Shown piece by piece: positions 1-8,202 of a stretch of 64,000 bases of DNA. Source of the DNA: JAAXGX01 sp965221595 (GTDB lineage: Bacteria > Acidobacteriota > Vicinamibacteria > Vicinamibacterales > UBA8438); the NCBI GenBank assembly GCA_965221595.1, contig OZ244900.1, forward strand, positions 1,674,001 to 1,738,000, written 5' to 3'. Both the position numbers and the translations under genes were made by a program. Positions within the stretch are counted from its first letter, which is position 1. Each line of letters begins with the position of its first letter. The notes below the pieces were generated by a model. The model was not told where the DNA came from, did not search any database, and saw nothing but the letters and a program-made list of their open reading frames with translations.

Positions 1-2361
1 GAGCGACGAGAAGCGGTAGCCCTCGGCGGCCGCCTCTCGCTCAATCGCCCGGATTGCCGGCATGTCGTAGTGCTCGACCGCCCGACCCAGGCCGTACGTC
101 AGCAGCTTGCTCGCCAGCGTCCGCACGAACTGGTCCGATCGGGCCAGCAGGGCGTCGCGGAGCCCGCCGGCTCCGGCAAACGTCGTGCCATCCGGAAAGC
201 TCCCCGTCACGTCCAGCGCCTCGAACCCTGCGGTGCGCTCCCGCCAGCGGCCAATCGCGTCGAAGTTCTCGAGCGACAGGCCGACGGGGTCCATTATCGC
301 ATGACACGTGGCGCAGACCGGGTTGCGTCGGTGCTGGACCATGCGCTCGCGCATCGACAGCACGGCGTCCGAATCTCCCTCGCTCAGCGGCGGCACGTTG
401 GCCGGCGGCGGGGGAGGCGGGGTACCGAGCAGGTTCTCCAGGATCCACTTGCCCCGCACGACGGGCGATGTCCGGGTGGCGTACGAAGTCACCGCCAGGA
501 TGCTCCCCTGGCCGAGCAGACCGCCGCGCGGACTGCCTGCAGGCAGGGCGATGCGTCTGAAGTGGCTCCCGTAGACGCCCGGCATCCCGTAGTGTTTCGC
601 CAGCCGTTCGTTGACGAAGGTGTAGTCCGCGTTCAGCAGGTCGAGCACGCTCCGATCTTCCCGAATGATGCTGTCGAAGAACAGCTCGGTTTCCTGCCGC
701 AATGCCCGCCGCAGCGTCTCGTCGAAATCGGGAAACACGATGAAGTCGGGCGAGACCGCCGGCAGGTTGCGTAGATAGAGCCACTGCGCCGCGAAGTTCG
801 TCACCAGCGAAGCGGCCCGGGGATCTGCCAGCATGCGGCGCACCTGCCGCGCGAGCACCCCGGGTTCCCGCAGCGTGCCGTCGCCGGCGACCGCCAGCAG
901 GTCGTCGTCCGGCAGGCTGCTCCACAGGAAGAACGAGAGCCGCGACGCGAGCTCGAGGTCCGTGATGCGGTATGCAGCGTCCGTGGCGACGCCTTCCGGA
1001 TCGCGCTCGATGCGGAACAGGAAATCCGGGCTGACGAGCAGCCGGCGCAGGGCCATCTCGATGCCTGCCTCGAAGCCGCCCGCCGCACGCCCCTCGGCGT
1101 AGAAGTCGAGCAGGGTGTCGAGATCCTCGCGCGTCACCGGCCGGCGATAGGCGCGGCCGGCCAGGGTCGTGAGGATGTCCTCGGCGCAGGCGCGCTCGTC
1201 CGGCCCGCCGGGCAGCGGCCGGCAGGTGAAGACGCGGCGTCGGCTCGCCGTGTCGCCCGGTCCCGTCGCGTCGAAGGGGCCGGTGATCGTGATGGAGTAG
1301 ACGGCCGGCTGGGTGCGCTGGTCCCCGCCCACGGTGATGTGCACCTTGAGGAACGGCTGCCGGTGCCGCTCGACGACAGCGGATCCCTGGCTGACGAACG
1401 CCGCGCCCACGGTACGGGCCCCGGCCGCGACCGGCACGCGCACCACTAGATCGGCGTCGGCGCTGCGGTCGGGCTGATCGTACAGATTCGCCGCCACGCG
1501 CGCCGGGTCGCGCCGCGACCGGGGCTCGACGGTGAGGACCTGCACCGGTTCCCCGTCCAGGGTAATGACGACGTCGTGCGGCTCCCGTAGGCCCCCGATC
1601 CGGTTGCTGTTCCAGCTCTTGCCGAGCTCGACGCGTACTTCGTACTCGGCGTCGACCGGGAAGTTGTAGCGGAACGCGGCGCCGCCCCGCGTGCCGAACG
1701 GCAGGCCCTCCACGTGACGGTCCTGGTTCAGGTCCGACGGGACGATGAACGTGTCGGCGACCGCCGACCGCACGGGCGCGCCGACGGCCAGTCGGCTGAT
1801 CTTCTGCGCCGCGCCGAGGTAGCGCTCCATCCGCCCCGCATCGAGACCGCGCAGGCCCACGTTGTCGAATCCGGCACTGGAATCGTCCGCCGGTAGCAGA
1901 TCCGCGACGTCAATCTCCAGATCCAGCAGGTCGCGGATGGCGTTCTGGTACTCGGTGGCGTTGAGGCGGCGCAGCGCGTCGCTGCGGCCGGGGTCGGGAT
2001 GGGCCGCGGCCGCGCGGTCGAGTCCCGCCTCGAGGAACGCGGCCAGACGGTCGTACGTCGCCGAATCCGGGCGCGGCCTCCCGGGCGGAGGCATCATCCC
2101 GGCCCGCAGCTTCAGCACGACGATCTCCCAGACCTCCGCGCGGGTGCTCGGGTCGGCGGGATCGAGCCCCTCCAGCGTGAGCCCGGCCGTACGCAGGCGG
2201 TCGTTGTGGCAGGTGACGCAGTAGCGTTCCAGCAGGGCTGCTGCGTCCTCCGCGGCGTGGTCGGCCGGGGCCTGGGAGCCACCTGCCGCCAGCGCGTGAC
2301 CGGAGGCCGCCGGACCGAAAGCCGCGAGACCGGCGGCAAGCGCCAACACCCCTCTCAGCAT
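1..2361 (-). CDS. DUF1592/DUF1588-family haem-containing exported protein (3' end cut by window edge)
   Basis: The frame is open for 787 codons and runs off the left edge, so the C-terminus is missing. After a hydrophobic signal peptide (about residues 1-26) there is a haem c motif, CVTCH, at 48-52, and a second one, CATCH, near residue 681. The body reads as the planctomycete/acidobacterial cytochrome-like architecture (DUF1587, DUF1595, DUF1592, DUF1588, DUF1585 in that order); families of this type usually run a little over 800 residues, so little is lost. Its reaction is unknown; genome context in other bacteria has suggested extracytoplasmic oxidative degradation. I chose the ATG at 2361 because it opens the signal peptide and has TAGAGT six bases upstream, the layout of a leaderless promoter. 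The family call is firm, the function is not. Confidence 0.88.
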   Translation of the reverse strand, partial: MLRGVLALAAGLAAFGPAASGHALAAGGSQAPADHAAEDAAALLERYCVTCHNDRLRTAGLTLEGLDPADPSTRAEVWEIVVLKLRAGMMPPPGRPRPDSATYDRLAAFLEAGLDRAAAAHPDPGRSDALRRLNATEYQNAIRDLLDLEIDVADLLPADDSSAGFDNVGLRGLDAGRMERYLGAAQKISRLAVGAPVRSAVADTFIVPSDLNQDRHVEGLPFGTRGGAAFRYNFPVDAEYEVRVELGKSWNSNRIGGLREPHDVVITLDGEPVQVLTVEPRSRRDPARVAANLYDQPDRSADADLVVRVPVAAGARTVGAAFVSQGSAVVERHRQPFLKVHITVGGDQRTQPAVYSITITGPFDATGPGDTASRRRVFTCRPLPGGPDERACAEDILTTLAGRAYRRPVTREDLDTLLDFYAEGRAAGGFEAGIEMALRRLLVSPDFLFRIERDPEGVATDAAYRITDLELASRLSFFLWSSLPDDDLLAVAGDGTLREPGVLARQVRRMLADPRAASLVTNFAAQWLYLRNLPAVSPDFIVFPDFDETLRRALRQETELFFDSIIREDRSVLDLLNADYTFVNERLAKHYGMPGVYGSHFRRIALPAGSPRGGLLGQGSILAVTSYATRTSPVVRGKWILENLLGTPPPPPPANVPPLSEGDSDAVLSMRERMVQHRRNPVCATCHAIMDPVGLSLENFDAIGRWRERTAGFEALDVTGSFPDGTTFAGAGGLRDALLARSDQFVRTLASKLLTYGLGRAVEHYDMPAIRAIEREAAAEGYRFSSL

Positions 2362-2367
2362 GGCCTA

Positions 2368-2373
2368 ACTCTA
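2368..2373 (-). promoter_or_regulatory. -10 element TAGAGT, leaderless layout
   Basis: TAGAGT lies six bases before the ATG at 2361 on the minus strand, so the transcript would begin at or very near the start codon. No clear -35 is visible. Confidence 0.4.
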
Positions 2374-2456
2374 CCACTTCACGGCGTACCTGTCCGGGTG
2401 CGCGCGTGCACGGCGAAGACACTACCCACACACTCCCGCGCAGACCGGGAGACTGG

Positions 2457-2462
2457 TAGGAT
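2457..2462 (+). promoter_or_regulatory. -10 element TAGGAT, leaderless layout
   Basis: TAGGAT is separated by six bases from the ATG at 2469. There is no ribosome binding site between them and no recognisable -35. Confidence 0.4.
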
Positions 2463-2468
2463 CCGGGC

Positions 2469-3944
2469 ATGCGAACAGGGAATGCGGGCTCCGGGTCACG
2501 GGTCGCCTGGGTGCTGGCGCTCGCCGGTCTCTGCGCGTCGGCTGTCACGGCACCCGCCGCCGCGGCCGGGCGTGAGAACCCGCTGGCCGCGGCGGCCAGA
2601 CGGGCGGACGCGGGCGCGGTCCGCGCACTGCTGGACGGCGGCGCCGACGCGAATGCGCCGGAAGCCGACGGCACCACGGCGCTGCACTGGGCCGTGCGTC
2701 TCGACGACCTCGAACTGGCCGGGCTGCTGCTCGGCCGCGGTGCGGATCCCCGCGCCGTCAACGCGTTCGGCATCCCGCCGGTCTGGCTGGCGGCGGTCAA
2801 CGGCAGCGCCCCGATGATCGAGCTCCTGCTCGACGCGGGCGTGGACCCCGGCACGACCGTGGCCGCGGGGGAGACGGTGCTCATGCTGGCCGCGCGCACC
2901 GGGCGGGTCGACGCCGTCGAGGTGCTGTTGGCGCGCGGCGCAGACATCGACGCGGTCCAGCACGACGGCCAGACGGCGTTGATGTGGGCCGCGACGGAGG
3001 GGCATGCCGACGCGGTGCGCGCTCTGGTGGCCGCGGGCGCCGATGTCGAGGCGCGGACGGTCGTTCCCGAGCGGCCGCTGCGCACCGGCCTCGAGGGGCC
3101 GGCGCCGCACGGCTTCACGGCTCTGCTCTTCGCGGTGCGCGCCGGCCACGTCGAGGTCGTACGGGTCCTGCTCGAGGCGGGAGCGGACCCGAACGATCGG
3201 CTACCCGACGGCACCGGCACGGTGGTGCTCGCGGCGACCAACGCGCACTGGGAGCTCGGCGTCCTGCTGGTCGATGCGGGGGCGGACCCGAACGCGGCCG
3301 ACCAGGGCTGGGCGGCGCTGCACGCCATGACCTGGGTCCGTCGGCCGAACTTCGGCTTCAACCCGCCGGGTCCCGTCACCACCGGCAATCTCGACAGCCT
3401 GAGCTTCGCGCGGGAGCTCGTCGCGCGCGGCGCCGACGTCAACGCCCGGATGACCGCCGAGCCGCGCAACGGCTACCGCAACGCGCTCAACCGCGTGGGC
3501 GCCACGCCGCTGCTCATGGCCGCGCGCCTGGCGGACGCCCCGCTGATGCGCGTCCTGCTCGAGCTGGGCGCCGATCCCACGCTGACGAACGAGGACGGTG
3601 CGACGCTGCTGATGGTGGCAGCGGGACTCGGCATCCACTCGCCAGGGGAGGATCCGGGAACCGAGGCAGAGGCGCTCGAGTGCGTCGAGATCGCGCTCGA
3701 ACTGGGCGGCGACGTGAATGCGGTCGCGTTGAACGGGGAGACGGCACTGCACGGGGCGGCCTACCGGGGCGCGAACTCCATCGTGCAACGCCTCGTGGAC
3801 CACGGAGCCGGCACCTTCGACGTGGAGAACGAGTCCGGCTGGACGCCGTTGCGGATTGCGCAGGGTGTCTTCCGGACGGCGACCTACAAGGAGGCGCCCC
3901 ACACCGCGGCGCTCCTCAGCGAGCTGATGGCGCAGGAGAACTGA
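2469..3944 (+). CDS. Exported ankyrin-repeat protein
   Basis: The 491-residue product starts with a signal peptide (hydrophobic stretch about residues 12-31, ending in an Ala-rich cleavage region). It continues as ankyrin repeats almost to the C-terminus: units of about 33 residues with the pattern D-G-x-T-A-L-H-x-A and L-L-x-x-G-A-D-x-N recur from residue 35 to 470. Ankyrin repeats are protein-binding scaffolds, here presumably in the periplasm. It is divergent from the haem protein at its left, an arrangement often seen in Acidobacteriota, so the two may act together. The binding partner cannot be told from sequence. It converges on the citryl-CoA lyase gene. Confidence 0.9.
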   Translation: MRTGNAGSGSRVAWVLALAGLCASAVTAPAAAAGRENPLAAAARRADAGAVRALLDGGADANAPEADGTTALHWAVRLDDLELAGLLLGRGADPRAVNAFGIPPVWLAAVNGSAPMIELLLDAGVDPGTTVAAGETVLMLAARTGRVDAVEVLLARGADIDAVQHDGQTALMWAATEGHADAVRALVAAGADVEARTVVPERPLRTGLEGPAPHGFTALLFAVRAGHVEVVRVLLEAGADPNDRLPDGTGTVVLAATNAHWELGVLLVDAGADPNAADQGWAALHAMTWVRRPNFGFNPPGPVTTGNLDSLSFARELVARGADVNARMTAEPRNGYRNALNRVGATPLLMAARLADAPLMRVLLELGADPTLTNEDGATLLMVAAGLGIHSPGEDPGTEAEALECVEIALELGGDVNAVALNGETALHGAAYRGANSIVQRLVDHGAGTFDVENESGWTPLRIAQGVFRTATYKEAPHTAALLSELMAQEN

Positions 3945-4017
3945 CCCGCCCGGCTTCAGACGGGGCTGGGCCTTCGCACCCTCAGCGGTCTGCTCGCGGG
4001 GACGTCCTCGACTGGCA

Positions 4018-4932
4018 CTAGCGGCGCGTCGCGGGCAGGCGGCGCTCGTCGGGGCCGTCGTAGACGTGCCCGGTGGGTCCGATGAGACGCATCGGAGCCT
4101 GGCGCTCCTGCTCCTCGATGGCGTGTGCGACGATGCCGGGCAGCCGCGAGATCATGAACAGCGCGCCGGCGATCTCGGCATCGAAGCCCAGGTCGCCGCA
4201 GATGGCCGCGATGGCTCCCTCCTCGTTGATGTGCGGAGGCGGATCGGCTGCGTCCTGGTGGCGTTCGGCGAGCACACGCTCGACCGAGCGAATGAGCTGG
4301 ACGTGGGCGCTGTCGAGCTCGAGCTCCAGCGCCAGCTGCAGCAGGCGGGCGGCGCGGGGGTCGCGCGTGTGGAAGCGATGCCCGAAGCCGGGCGGCGGGG
4401 CACCTTCTTCTTGCGCCTGGTCGACCAGCCGCCGGGCGGCATCGTCGGGCGACACCCAGTCGCCGACGAGTTCGAGCCCCTCGGTCAGGAACCGCAGGCA
4501 AGCTTCGATGCTGCCGCCCCCGCCCAGCGGCGATCCGAATGCCAGCACGCCGGCGGCCGCCGCGGCGCGGATCGGGGCGCCGGTCGTCGCCACGTTGCGG
4601 GCGGCGAGCGTGGACGGCGGCGTTGCCCCATGATCGATCGACGACACGAGGAGCGCATCCATCAACCGCCCGACGGCGGGCGACGGCAGCTCGCCGCCAA
4701 GCAGCAGGTAGACGGCCTCGGCGAACGACAGCCGGCCCATCACGTCGTCGAGGCGGTAGCCCCGGACGAGAACGCGGTTGGGTTCGATCAGCGTGATGCC
4801 GGTGCGCCAGTCCGCCGGGGCGGCCTCACCGGGATACCGGCCCGCGCGCGCCGCGGCTGCCCGCCGCGTGCCGTCCGGTCTGCCGTCGGCCTCCGTCGGG
4901 GAGCGTCGGGACGGGGAGCCTCGCTTGGCCAT
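4018..4932 (-). CDS. Citryl-CoA lyase / short citrate synthase-family protein
   Basis: The 304-residue protein belongs to the citrate synthase fold but is shorter than true citrate synthase (about 370-430). Active-site segments are visible: SIDHGATPPS with the first catalytic His at 101, GFGHRFH at 182-188 with the second His, and a conserved N-E-E-G-A-I-A-A-I-C-x-D-L-G-F block near 240-255. The DHGxxPPS spacing and small size are typical of citryl-CoA lyase-type members that cleave citryl-CoA to acetyl-CoA and oxaloacetate. A citrate or methylcitrate synthase role is possible. A GTG at 4950 lies in frame, but TATAGT sits across it, nine bases before the ATG at 4932, so I use 4932. The first 40 residues are a basic, low-complexity extension. 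Confidence 0.8.
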   Translation of the reverse strand: MAKRGSPSRRSPTEADGRPDGTRRAAAARAGRYPGEAAPADWRTGITLIEPNRVLVRGYRLDDVMGRLSFAEAVYLLLGGELPSPAVGRLMDALLVSSIDHGATPPSTLAARNVATTGAPIRAAAAAGVLAFGSPLGGGGSIEACLRFLTEGLELVGDWVSPDDAARRLVDQAQEEGAPPPGFGHRFHTRDPRAARLLQLALELELDSAHVQLIRSVERVLAERHQDAADPPPHINEEGAIAAICGDLGFDAEIAGALFMISRLPGIVAHAIEEQERQAPMRLIGPTGHVYDGPDERRLPATRR

Positions 4933-4941
4933 CGCGAAGCC

Positions 4942-4947
4942 ACTATA
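4942..4947 (-). promoter_or_regulatory. -10 element TATAGT, leaderless layout
   Basis: TATAGT is nine bases upstream of the ATG at 4932 on the minus strand. It overlaps the alternative GTG start at 4950, arguing against that start. Confidence 0.45.
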
Positions 4948-4973
4948 CACGAGGGGACGCCGGGCGCCGGCGG

Positions 4974-5501
4974 TCAGGGTGCCACCGCGATGTACGGCAG
5001 ATGTCGGTAGTTTTCAGCGTGGTCGAGGCCGTAGCCCACGACGAAGACGTCGTCGATCGTGAACCCGACGAAGTCGACCGGAACCTCGCACCGCCGCCGC
5101 GACGGCTTGTCCAGCAGGCACACAGTGCGCAGCCAGGTCGGATGCTGGGCCAGCAGGCGGCTGCGGAGGGCGCGCAGCGTGGTGCCCGTGTCGACGATGT
5201 CCTCCACGATCAGCACGTGCCTGCCGCGCAGGTTGCGGGGCTCGAGGCTCCAGGACATGACGCCGGCCGACCGTGTTCGGTTCCCGTAGCTTGCACCCCG
5301 CGCGAAATCGATGGTGACCGGCCGGGAGAATGCGCGCGCCAGGTCGGCGAGAAAGATGAATCCACCTGTGAGCATGCCGATGAGATGGATGGTAATCTCG
5401 GGGGGCGTGCTCGCTTCGATGTCGGCCGCCAGCTCCCCGACCCGGCGTTGGATCCGGTGGGCCGGGATGAGCGGAACCAGGGAAGGATCACCCACCGCCA
5501 T
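4974..5501 (-). CDS. hpt: Hypoxanthine phosphoribosyltransferase
   Basis: At 175 residues this has normal length for the family. The PRPP-binding signature VLIVEDIVDTGTTL is at about 95-108, preceded by the GMLTGGFIFLADLAR loop near 42-56. The purine-binding end DFVGFTIDDVFVVGYGLDHAE is near 143-163. It salvages hypoxanthine (and usually guanine) with PRPP to give IMP or GMP in the cytosol. The start codon at 5501 overlaps the start of the divergent DUF3179 gene, leaving no intergenic space. A GTG two codons in (5495) is an alternative start. The product call is secure. Confidence 0.95.
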   Translation of the reverse strand: MAVGDPSLVPLIPAHRIQRRVGELAADIEASTPPEITIHLIGMLTGGFIFLADLARAFSRPVTIDFARGASYGNRTRSAGVMSWSLEPRNLRGRHVLIVEDIVDTGTTLRALRSRLLAQHPTWLRTVCLLDKPSRRRCEVPVDFVGFTIDDVFVVGYGLDHAENYRHLPYIAVAP

Positions 5502-7017
5502 GAGGCAGGCAGCGTACTACAAGCGCCCGTCGCTTCCGCTCGCGACCGCGCGCGGCGCGCTGGCCGCGGCGCTGTCAACCTTGCTGCTGGTGGCCGGATT
5601 GCCGGCTGCCACGGCCCAGCCGCCCGCGGGGGAGGTCCCGGACATCAAGCTGTTCTTCCAGGCCGCCGATACGGACGACGACCTGGCGGAGCAGGCACTC
5701 GACCAGATCGCCGCCGCCTGGCGTGACGGGTACGCGTCGATCGTGCGCGACATGCTGCGCCTGCTGCGGCCGCCGGCGCCTCCGGCGCCGACCATCGGCG
5801 CGCTGGATCCCACGCGCACCGAGCCGGCGTTCGAGCTCACGCTGCGCCGCGAGCACCCGTCGACCCGCGTGTGGCGGCGGCTGATGCGGTTCGTCCAGGA
5901 ACAGACGGACCAGCGCTTCCGGGACGAGGTGGACCAGCTCCAGCACTGGATCTGGGAGCAGCCGTACGATCCGCATCCGGACTACGCGCTGTTCAAGGGC
6001 GAGTGGTACGCCGCGGTCGATACGCGCTTCCGGCGCTTCTTTCCGCGCGGCGTGGCGGCGACGATCAGGCTGGACGAGATCGACTGGGGCGGGGTGGTCG
6101 TCAACGGCATCCCGCCGTTGAGGTATCCGCGGACGCTGCCGGCCGCCGCCGCCGACTACCTGGACGATGACCACGTCGTGTTCGGCATCGCTGTCAACGG
6201 CGAGGCGCGCGCGTATCCCAAGCGCATCCTGGCCTGGCACGAGATGGCGCTCGACCGGCTCGGGGGCGTCGAGCTGACGATTGTCTACTGCACGCTGTGC
6301 GGGACGGTCATTCCGTACGAGAGCGTCGTCGACGGCCGGCACGTCACCATCGGTACCAGCGGGTTCCTGTACCGGTCCAACAAGCTCATGTTCGACGAGG
6401 AGACCAGGAGCCTGTGGAACACGTTCGAAGGCGTGCCGGTGGTGGGCCCGCTGGTCGGCAGCGGCCTGCGCCTGCGGCACCGCGCAGTCGTCACCACTAC
6501 CTGGGCGGAATGGCGCCGCCGGCACCCGGAGACGACCGTGCTGTCGCTGGAGACGGGTCACCGGCGCGACTACTCGGAGGGCGCCGCCTACCGCGACTAC
6601 TTCGCCACGGACCGGCTGATGTTCCAGGTTCCGGCAATCGACAGGCGGCTGCGGAACAAGGACGAGGTGGTCGTGATGGTGCTCGCGGACGCTGCCGGCG
6701 CCCGGCAGCCGCTCGCCATCGCCGCCGCGTTCCTGCGGAACAACCGGGTCTACCAGACGGAGCATGCCGGCCGACGGCTGGTGGTGATCACCAGCGCGCG
6801 GGGCGCCAACCGCGTCTACGCCGCCGGCGCCGAACGCTTCGACCGACTGCTCGACGGCGACCGCGTGGCCGACACCGCGGGGCGCGTGTGGCGCGTGACG
6901 GAGGACGCGCTGGTGGCCGCGGACGATCCCGGACAGCGCCGCCCGCGTGTCGCCGCGCAGCGCGCGTTCTGGTTCGGCTGGTACTCGCAGTTCCCCGACA
7001 CCGCCCTGGTTCACTAG
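5500..7017 (+). CDS. DUF3179 domain-containing exported protein
   Basis: The product is 505 residues with an N-terminal signal peptide (basic region, then a hydrophobic stretch around 15-38, ending ATAQ). The DUF3179 core is clear: an AYPKRILAWHE segment, then YCTLCGTVIPYE with a CxxC pair, then TSGFLYRSNKLMFDEETRSLW. Function is unknown; the family is widespread in secreted proteins of Acidobacteriota and other phyla, and the CxxC could bind metal or be redox-active. A longer reading from 5311 would overlap hpt entirely on the other strand, so I take the ATG at 5500, which is followed by the signal peptide and preceded by a GGAAGG-type ribosome binding site. A hairpin-rich segment follows the stop. 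Confidence 0.88.
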   Translation: MRQAAYYKRPSLPLATARGALAAALSTLLLVAGLPAATAQPPAGEVPDIKLFFQAADTDDDLAEQALDQIAAAWRDGYASIVRDMLRLLRPPAPPAPTIGALDPTRTEPAFELTLRREHPSTRVWRRLMRFVQEQTDQRFRDEVDQLQHWIWEQPYDPHPDYALFKGEWYAAVDTRFRRFFPRGVAATIRLDEIDWGGVVVNGIPPLRYPRTLPAAAADYLDDDHVVFGIAVNGEARAYPKRILAWHEMALDRLGGVELTIVYCTLCGTVIPYESVVDGRHVTIGTSGFLYRSNKLMFDEETRSLWNTFEGVPVVGPLVGSGLRLRHRAVVTTTWAEWRRRHPETTVLSLETGHRRDYSEGAAYRDYFATDRLMFQVPAIDRRLRNKDEVVVMVLADAAGARQPLAIAAAFLRNNRVYQTEHAGRRLVVITSARGANRVYAAGAERFDRLLDGDRVADTAGRVWRVTEDALVAADDPGQRRPRVAAQRAFWFGWYSQFPDTALVH

Positions 7018-7073
7018 CCGCCCGTGGCGAAACCCCGCGTCGCAACGGGACGGCCAGTCGCCCATCCCATCTG

Positions 7074-7110
7074 CCGGGAGGCTGCGCCGTTCTACGGGGC
7101 AGACTCCCGG
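7074..7110 (-). terminator. Terminator-like hairpin enclosing a stop codon
   Basis: Nested arms CCGGGAG/CTCCCGG, CTGC/GCAG and CCG/CGG fold around the loop TTCTA. The stop codon of the minus-strand gene (7092-7094) is in this loop. A very similar structure closes the gene ending at 34165. There is no T-run, so it could instead be an mRNA-stabilising end. Confidence 0.5.
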
Positions 7111-7529
7111 GGCTGGTTCATGGCCAGGTCGAGCTCGATGTAGCCGCCGGCGGGCGTCCACTGGACGCGTTTGGCGGCCAGCTCCGTACCGGGCGCGCGG
7201 AAGTACACGAGCACCTCGACGTAGCTTGCTTCCAGCGGGTGGACCAGGGCCCGCGCGATGCCCAGTGCCTCGTCCAGCCGATGGGTCTCGACGTCGACAA
7301 TCAGGACGCCGAGCGCCGACAGGTAGTCGATGACCTGCCAGCCGAGCCCGCGCATCGAGGGCCGGGGCCGGAAGCGGGCCGTGGGCGAGGCGAGGGCCTG
7401 GGGCGTCATCAGCAGCCAGGCGCCCGGCGGCGCGACGTCCGGCAGCGGCGCAGGGGCCGGCTGCGGGACGAGGCGCACGAGGCCCGCGGCCGCCGCTGCC
7501 GCGCCCGCCGCGACGAGAACCCGCTTCAC
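7092..7529 (-). CDS. Hypothetical exported or membrane-anchored protein
   Basis: The 145-residue product starts M-K-R-V-L followed by an Ala-rich hydrophobic segment (residues 5-19), which can be a signal peptide or anchor. The rest has a mixed alpha/beta look with the phrases SALGVLIVDVETHRLDEAL and EVLVYFRAPGTELAAKRVQW. I do not recognise a family. The GTG at 7529 is preferred over an ATG at 7556 because TATCCT sits six bases before it and the signal-like segment then starts directly after the basic residues. It is convergent with the DUF3179 gene and divergent from the peroxiredoxin. Its stop codon lies in a terminator-like hairpin loop. Confidence 0.6.
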   Translation of the reverse strand: MKRVLVAAGAAAAAAGLVRLVPQPAPAPLPDVAPPGAWLLMTPQALASPTARFRPRPSMRGLGWQVIDYLSALGVLIVDVETHRLDEALGIARALVHPLEASYVEVLVYFRAPGTELAAKRVQWTPAGGYIELDLAMNQPRESAP

Positions 7530-7535
7530 GGGTCG

Positions 7536-7541
7536 AGGATA
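7536..7541 (-). promoter_or_regulatory. -10 element TATCCT, leaderless layout
   Basis: TATCCT precedes the GTG at 7529 by six bases on the minus strand. It overlaps the codons that would be used if translation began at the ATG at 7556. Confidence 0.4.
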
Positions 7542-7625
7542 GCACCCGACGGGCACCGGATCGGCTATCCTTGGCGGGTGCGTCCGTTAGGATGCTTCGC
7601 CGATGTCGACAAGGAGCGACTGATC

Positions 7626-8156
7626 GTGACGAGATTCTTCCTTTGCGGTGCGGTGGCGCTGATCGTCCTGGCCGTCGTCGGCGGCGTCCACGCGCAGCAG
7701 CTCGACGCGGGGGACCCGGCGCCGGCATTCGAGCTGCCGGGAACGGACGGGAACACGCACCGTCTGGCCGACTACCGGGGCCGGACCGTCGTGCTGGCGT
7801 GGTTCACGAAGGCGTTCACCGGCGGTTGAACGATGGAGTGCAGATCGCTGCAGGAGAGCAGCGACGATCTCGCCCGGTTCGATATCGCCTACTTCATGGT
7901 CAGCATGGACGATCTGGAGACCAACACGGCGTTCGCCGAGTCGCTCGGCGCCGATTTTCCCCTGCTCAGCGATCCCGTGGGCGACGTTGCCCGGGCCTAC
8001 GGCGTCGTCACGGCGGGGGGCTCACTGCCGTCCCGCTGGACCTACATCATCGGTCCCGACGGGAACATCCTGCGCGTCGACAGGCGCGTCAACCCGTCGA
8101 CGGCTGGAGCCGATCTCGTCGCCCACCTGAATGAGCTGGGGGTGGCCAGGCACTAG
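7626..8156 (+). CDS. Exported peroxiredoxin (AhpC/TSA family), probable selenoprotein with UGA at position 68
   Basis: Read through the TGA at 7827-7829, the gene gives 176 residues: a signal peptide (2-24, ending VHA), then a complete peroxiredoxin. Upstream of the TGA the frame reads TVVLAWFTKAFTGG; downstream it reads TMECRSLQES. In this family that motif is KAFTGG-Cys-T-x-E-C, so the TGA falls exactly on the peroxidatic cysteine, with a candidate resolving Cys at 72. The rest, FPLLSDPVGDVARAYGV and SRWTYIIGPDGNILRVD, is fully conserved in look, so the gene is not decayed. A perfect 7-bp hairpin begins 15 bases after the TGA. The GTG start has AAGGAG nine bases upstream. Expected role: reduction of peroxides in the periplasm. 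A sequencing error or true nonsense mutation is the alternative. Confidence 0.8.
7842..7870 (+). promoter_or_regulatory. Candidate bacterial SECIS hairpin
   Basis: Arms TCGCTGC (7845-7851) and GCAGCGA (7858-7864) pair perfectly around the six-base loop AGGAGA (7852-7857). A lower AGAT/ATCT pairing (7842-7845 with 7867-7870) is possible with a bulge. The loop carries a GG and lies about 22-28 bases after the UGA, within the spacing known for SelB-binding bacterial SECIS elements. It lies inside the reading frame, as bacterial SECIS elements do. Confidence 0.6.
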
Positions 8157-8173
8157 CGGCTGGCGGCGGCGGG

Positions 8174-8200
8174 TGAACCGGACCCTTGCGGCCGGGTTCA
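8174..8200. terminator. Hairpin between convergent peroxiredoxin and tatA genes
   Basis: TGAACCGG (8174-8181) can pair with CCGGGTTCA (8192-8200) with one bulge around a ten-base loop. It is placed between two convergent stop codons, so it could serve both strands. There is no T-run. Confidence 0.4.
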
Positions 8201-8202
8201 TC

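Noticed and set aside
5575..7728. A 717-codon antisense frame over the DUF3179 gene
   Set aside because: It crosses several real genes on both strands and has no recognisable domain.
7827..7829. The TGA in the peroxiredoxin taken as a nonsense mutation or sequencing error
   Set aside because: Considered seriously. The exact placement on the catalytic Cys, intact sequence on both sides and the hairpin make Sec more likely, but it cannot be excluded without selA/B/C/D.
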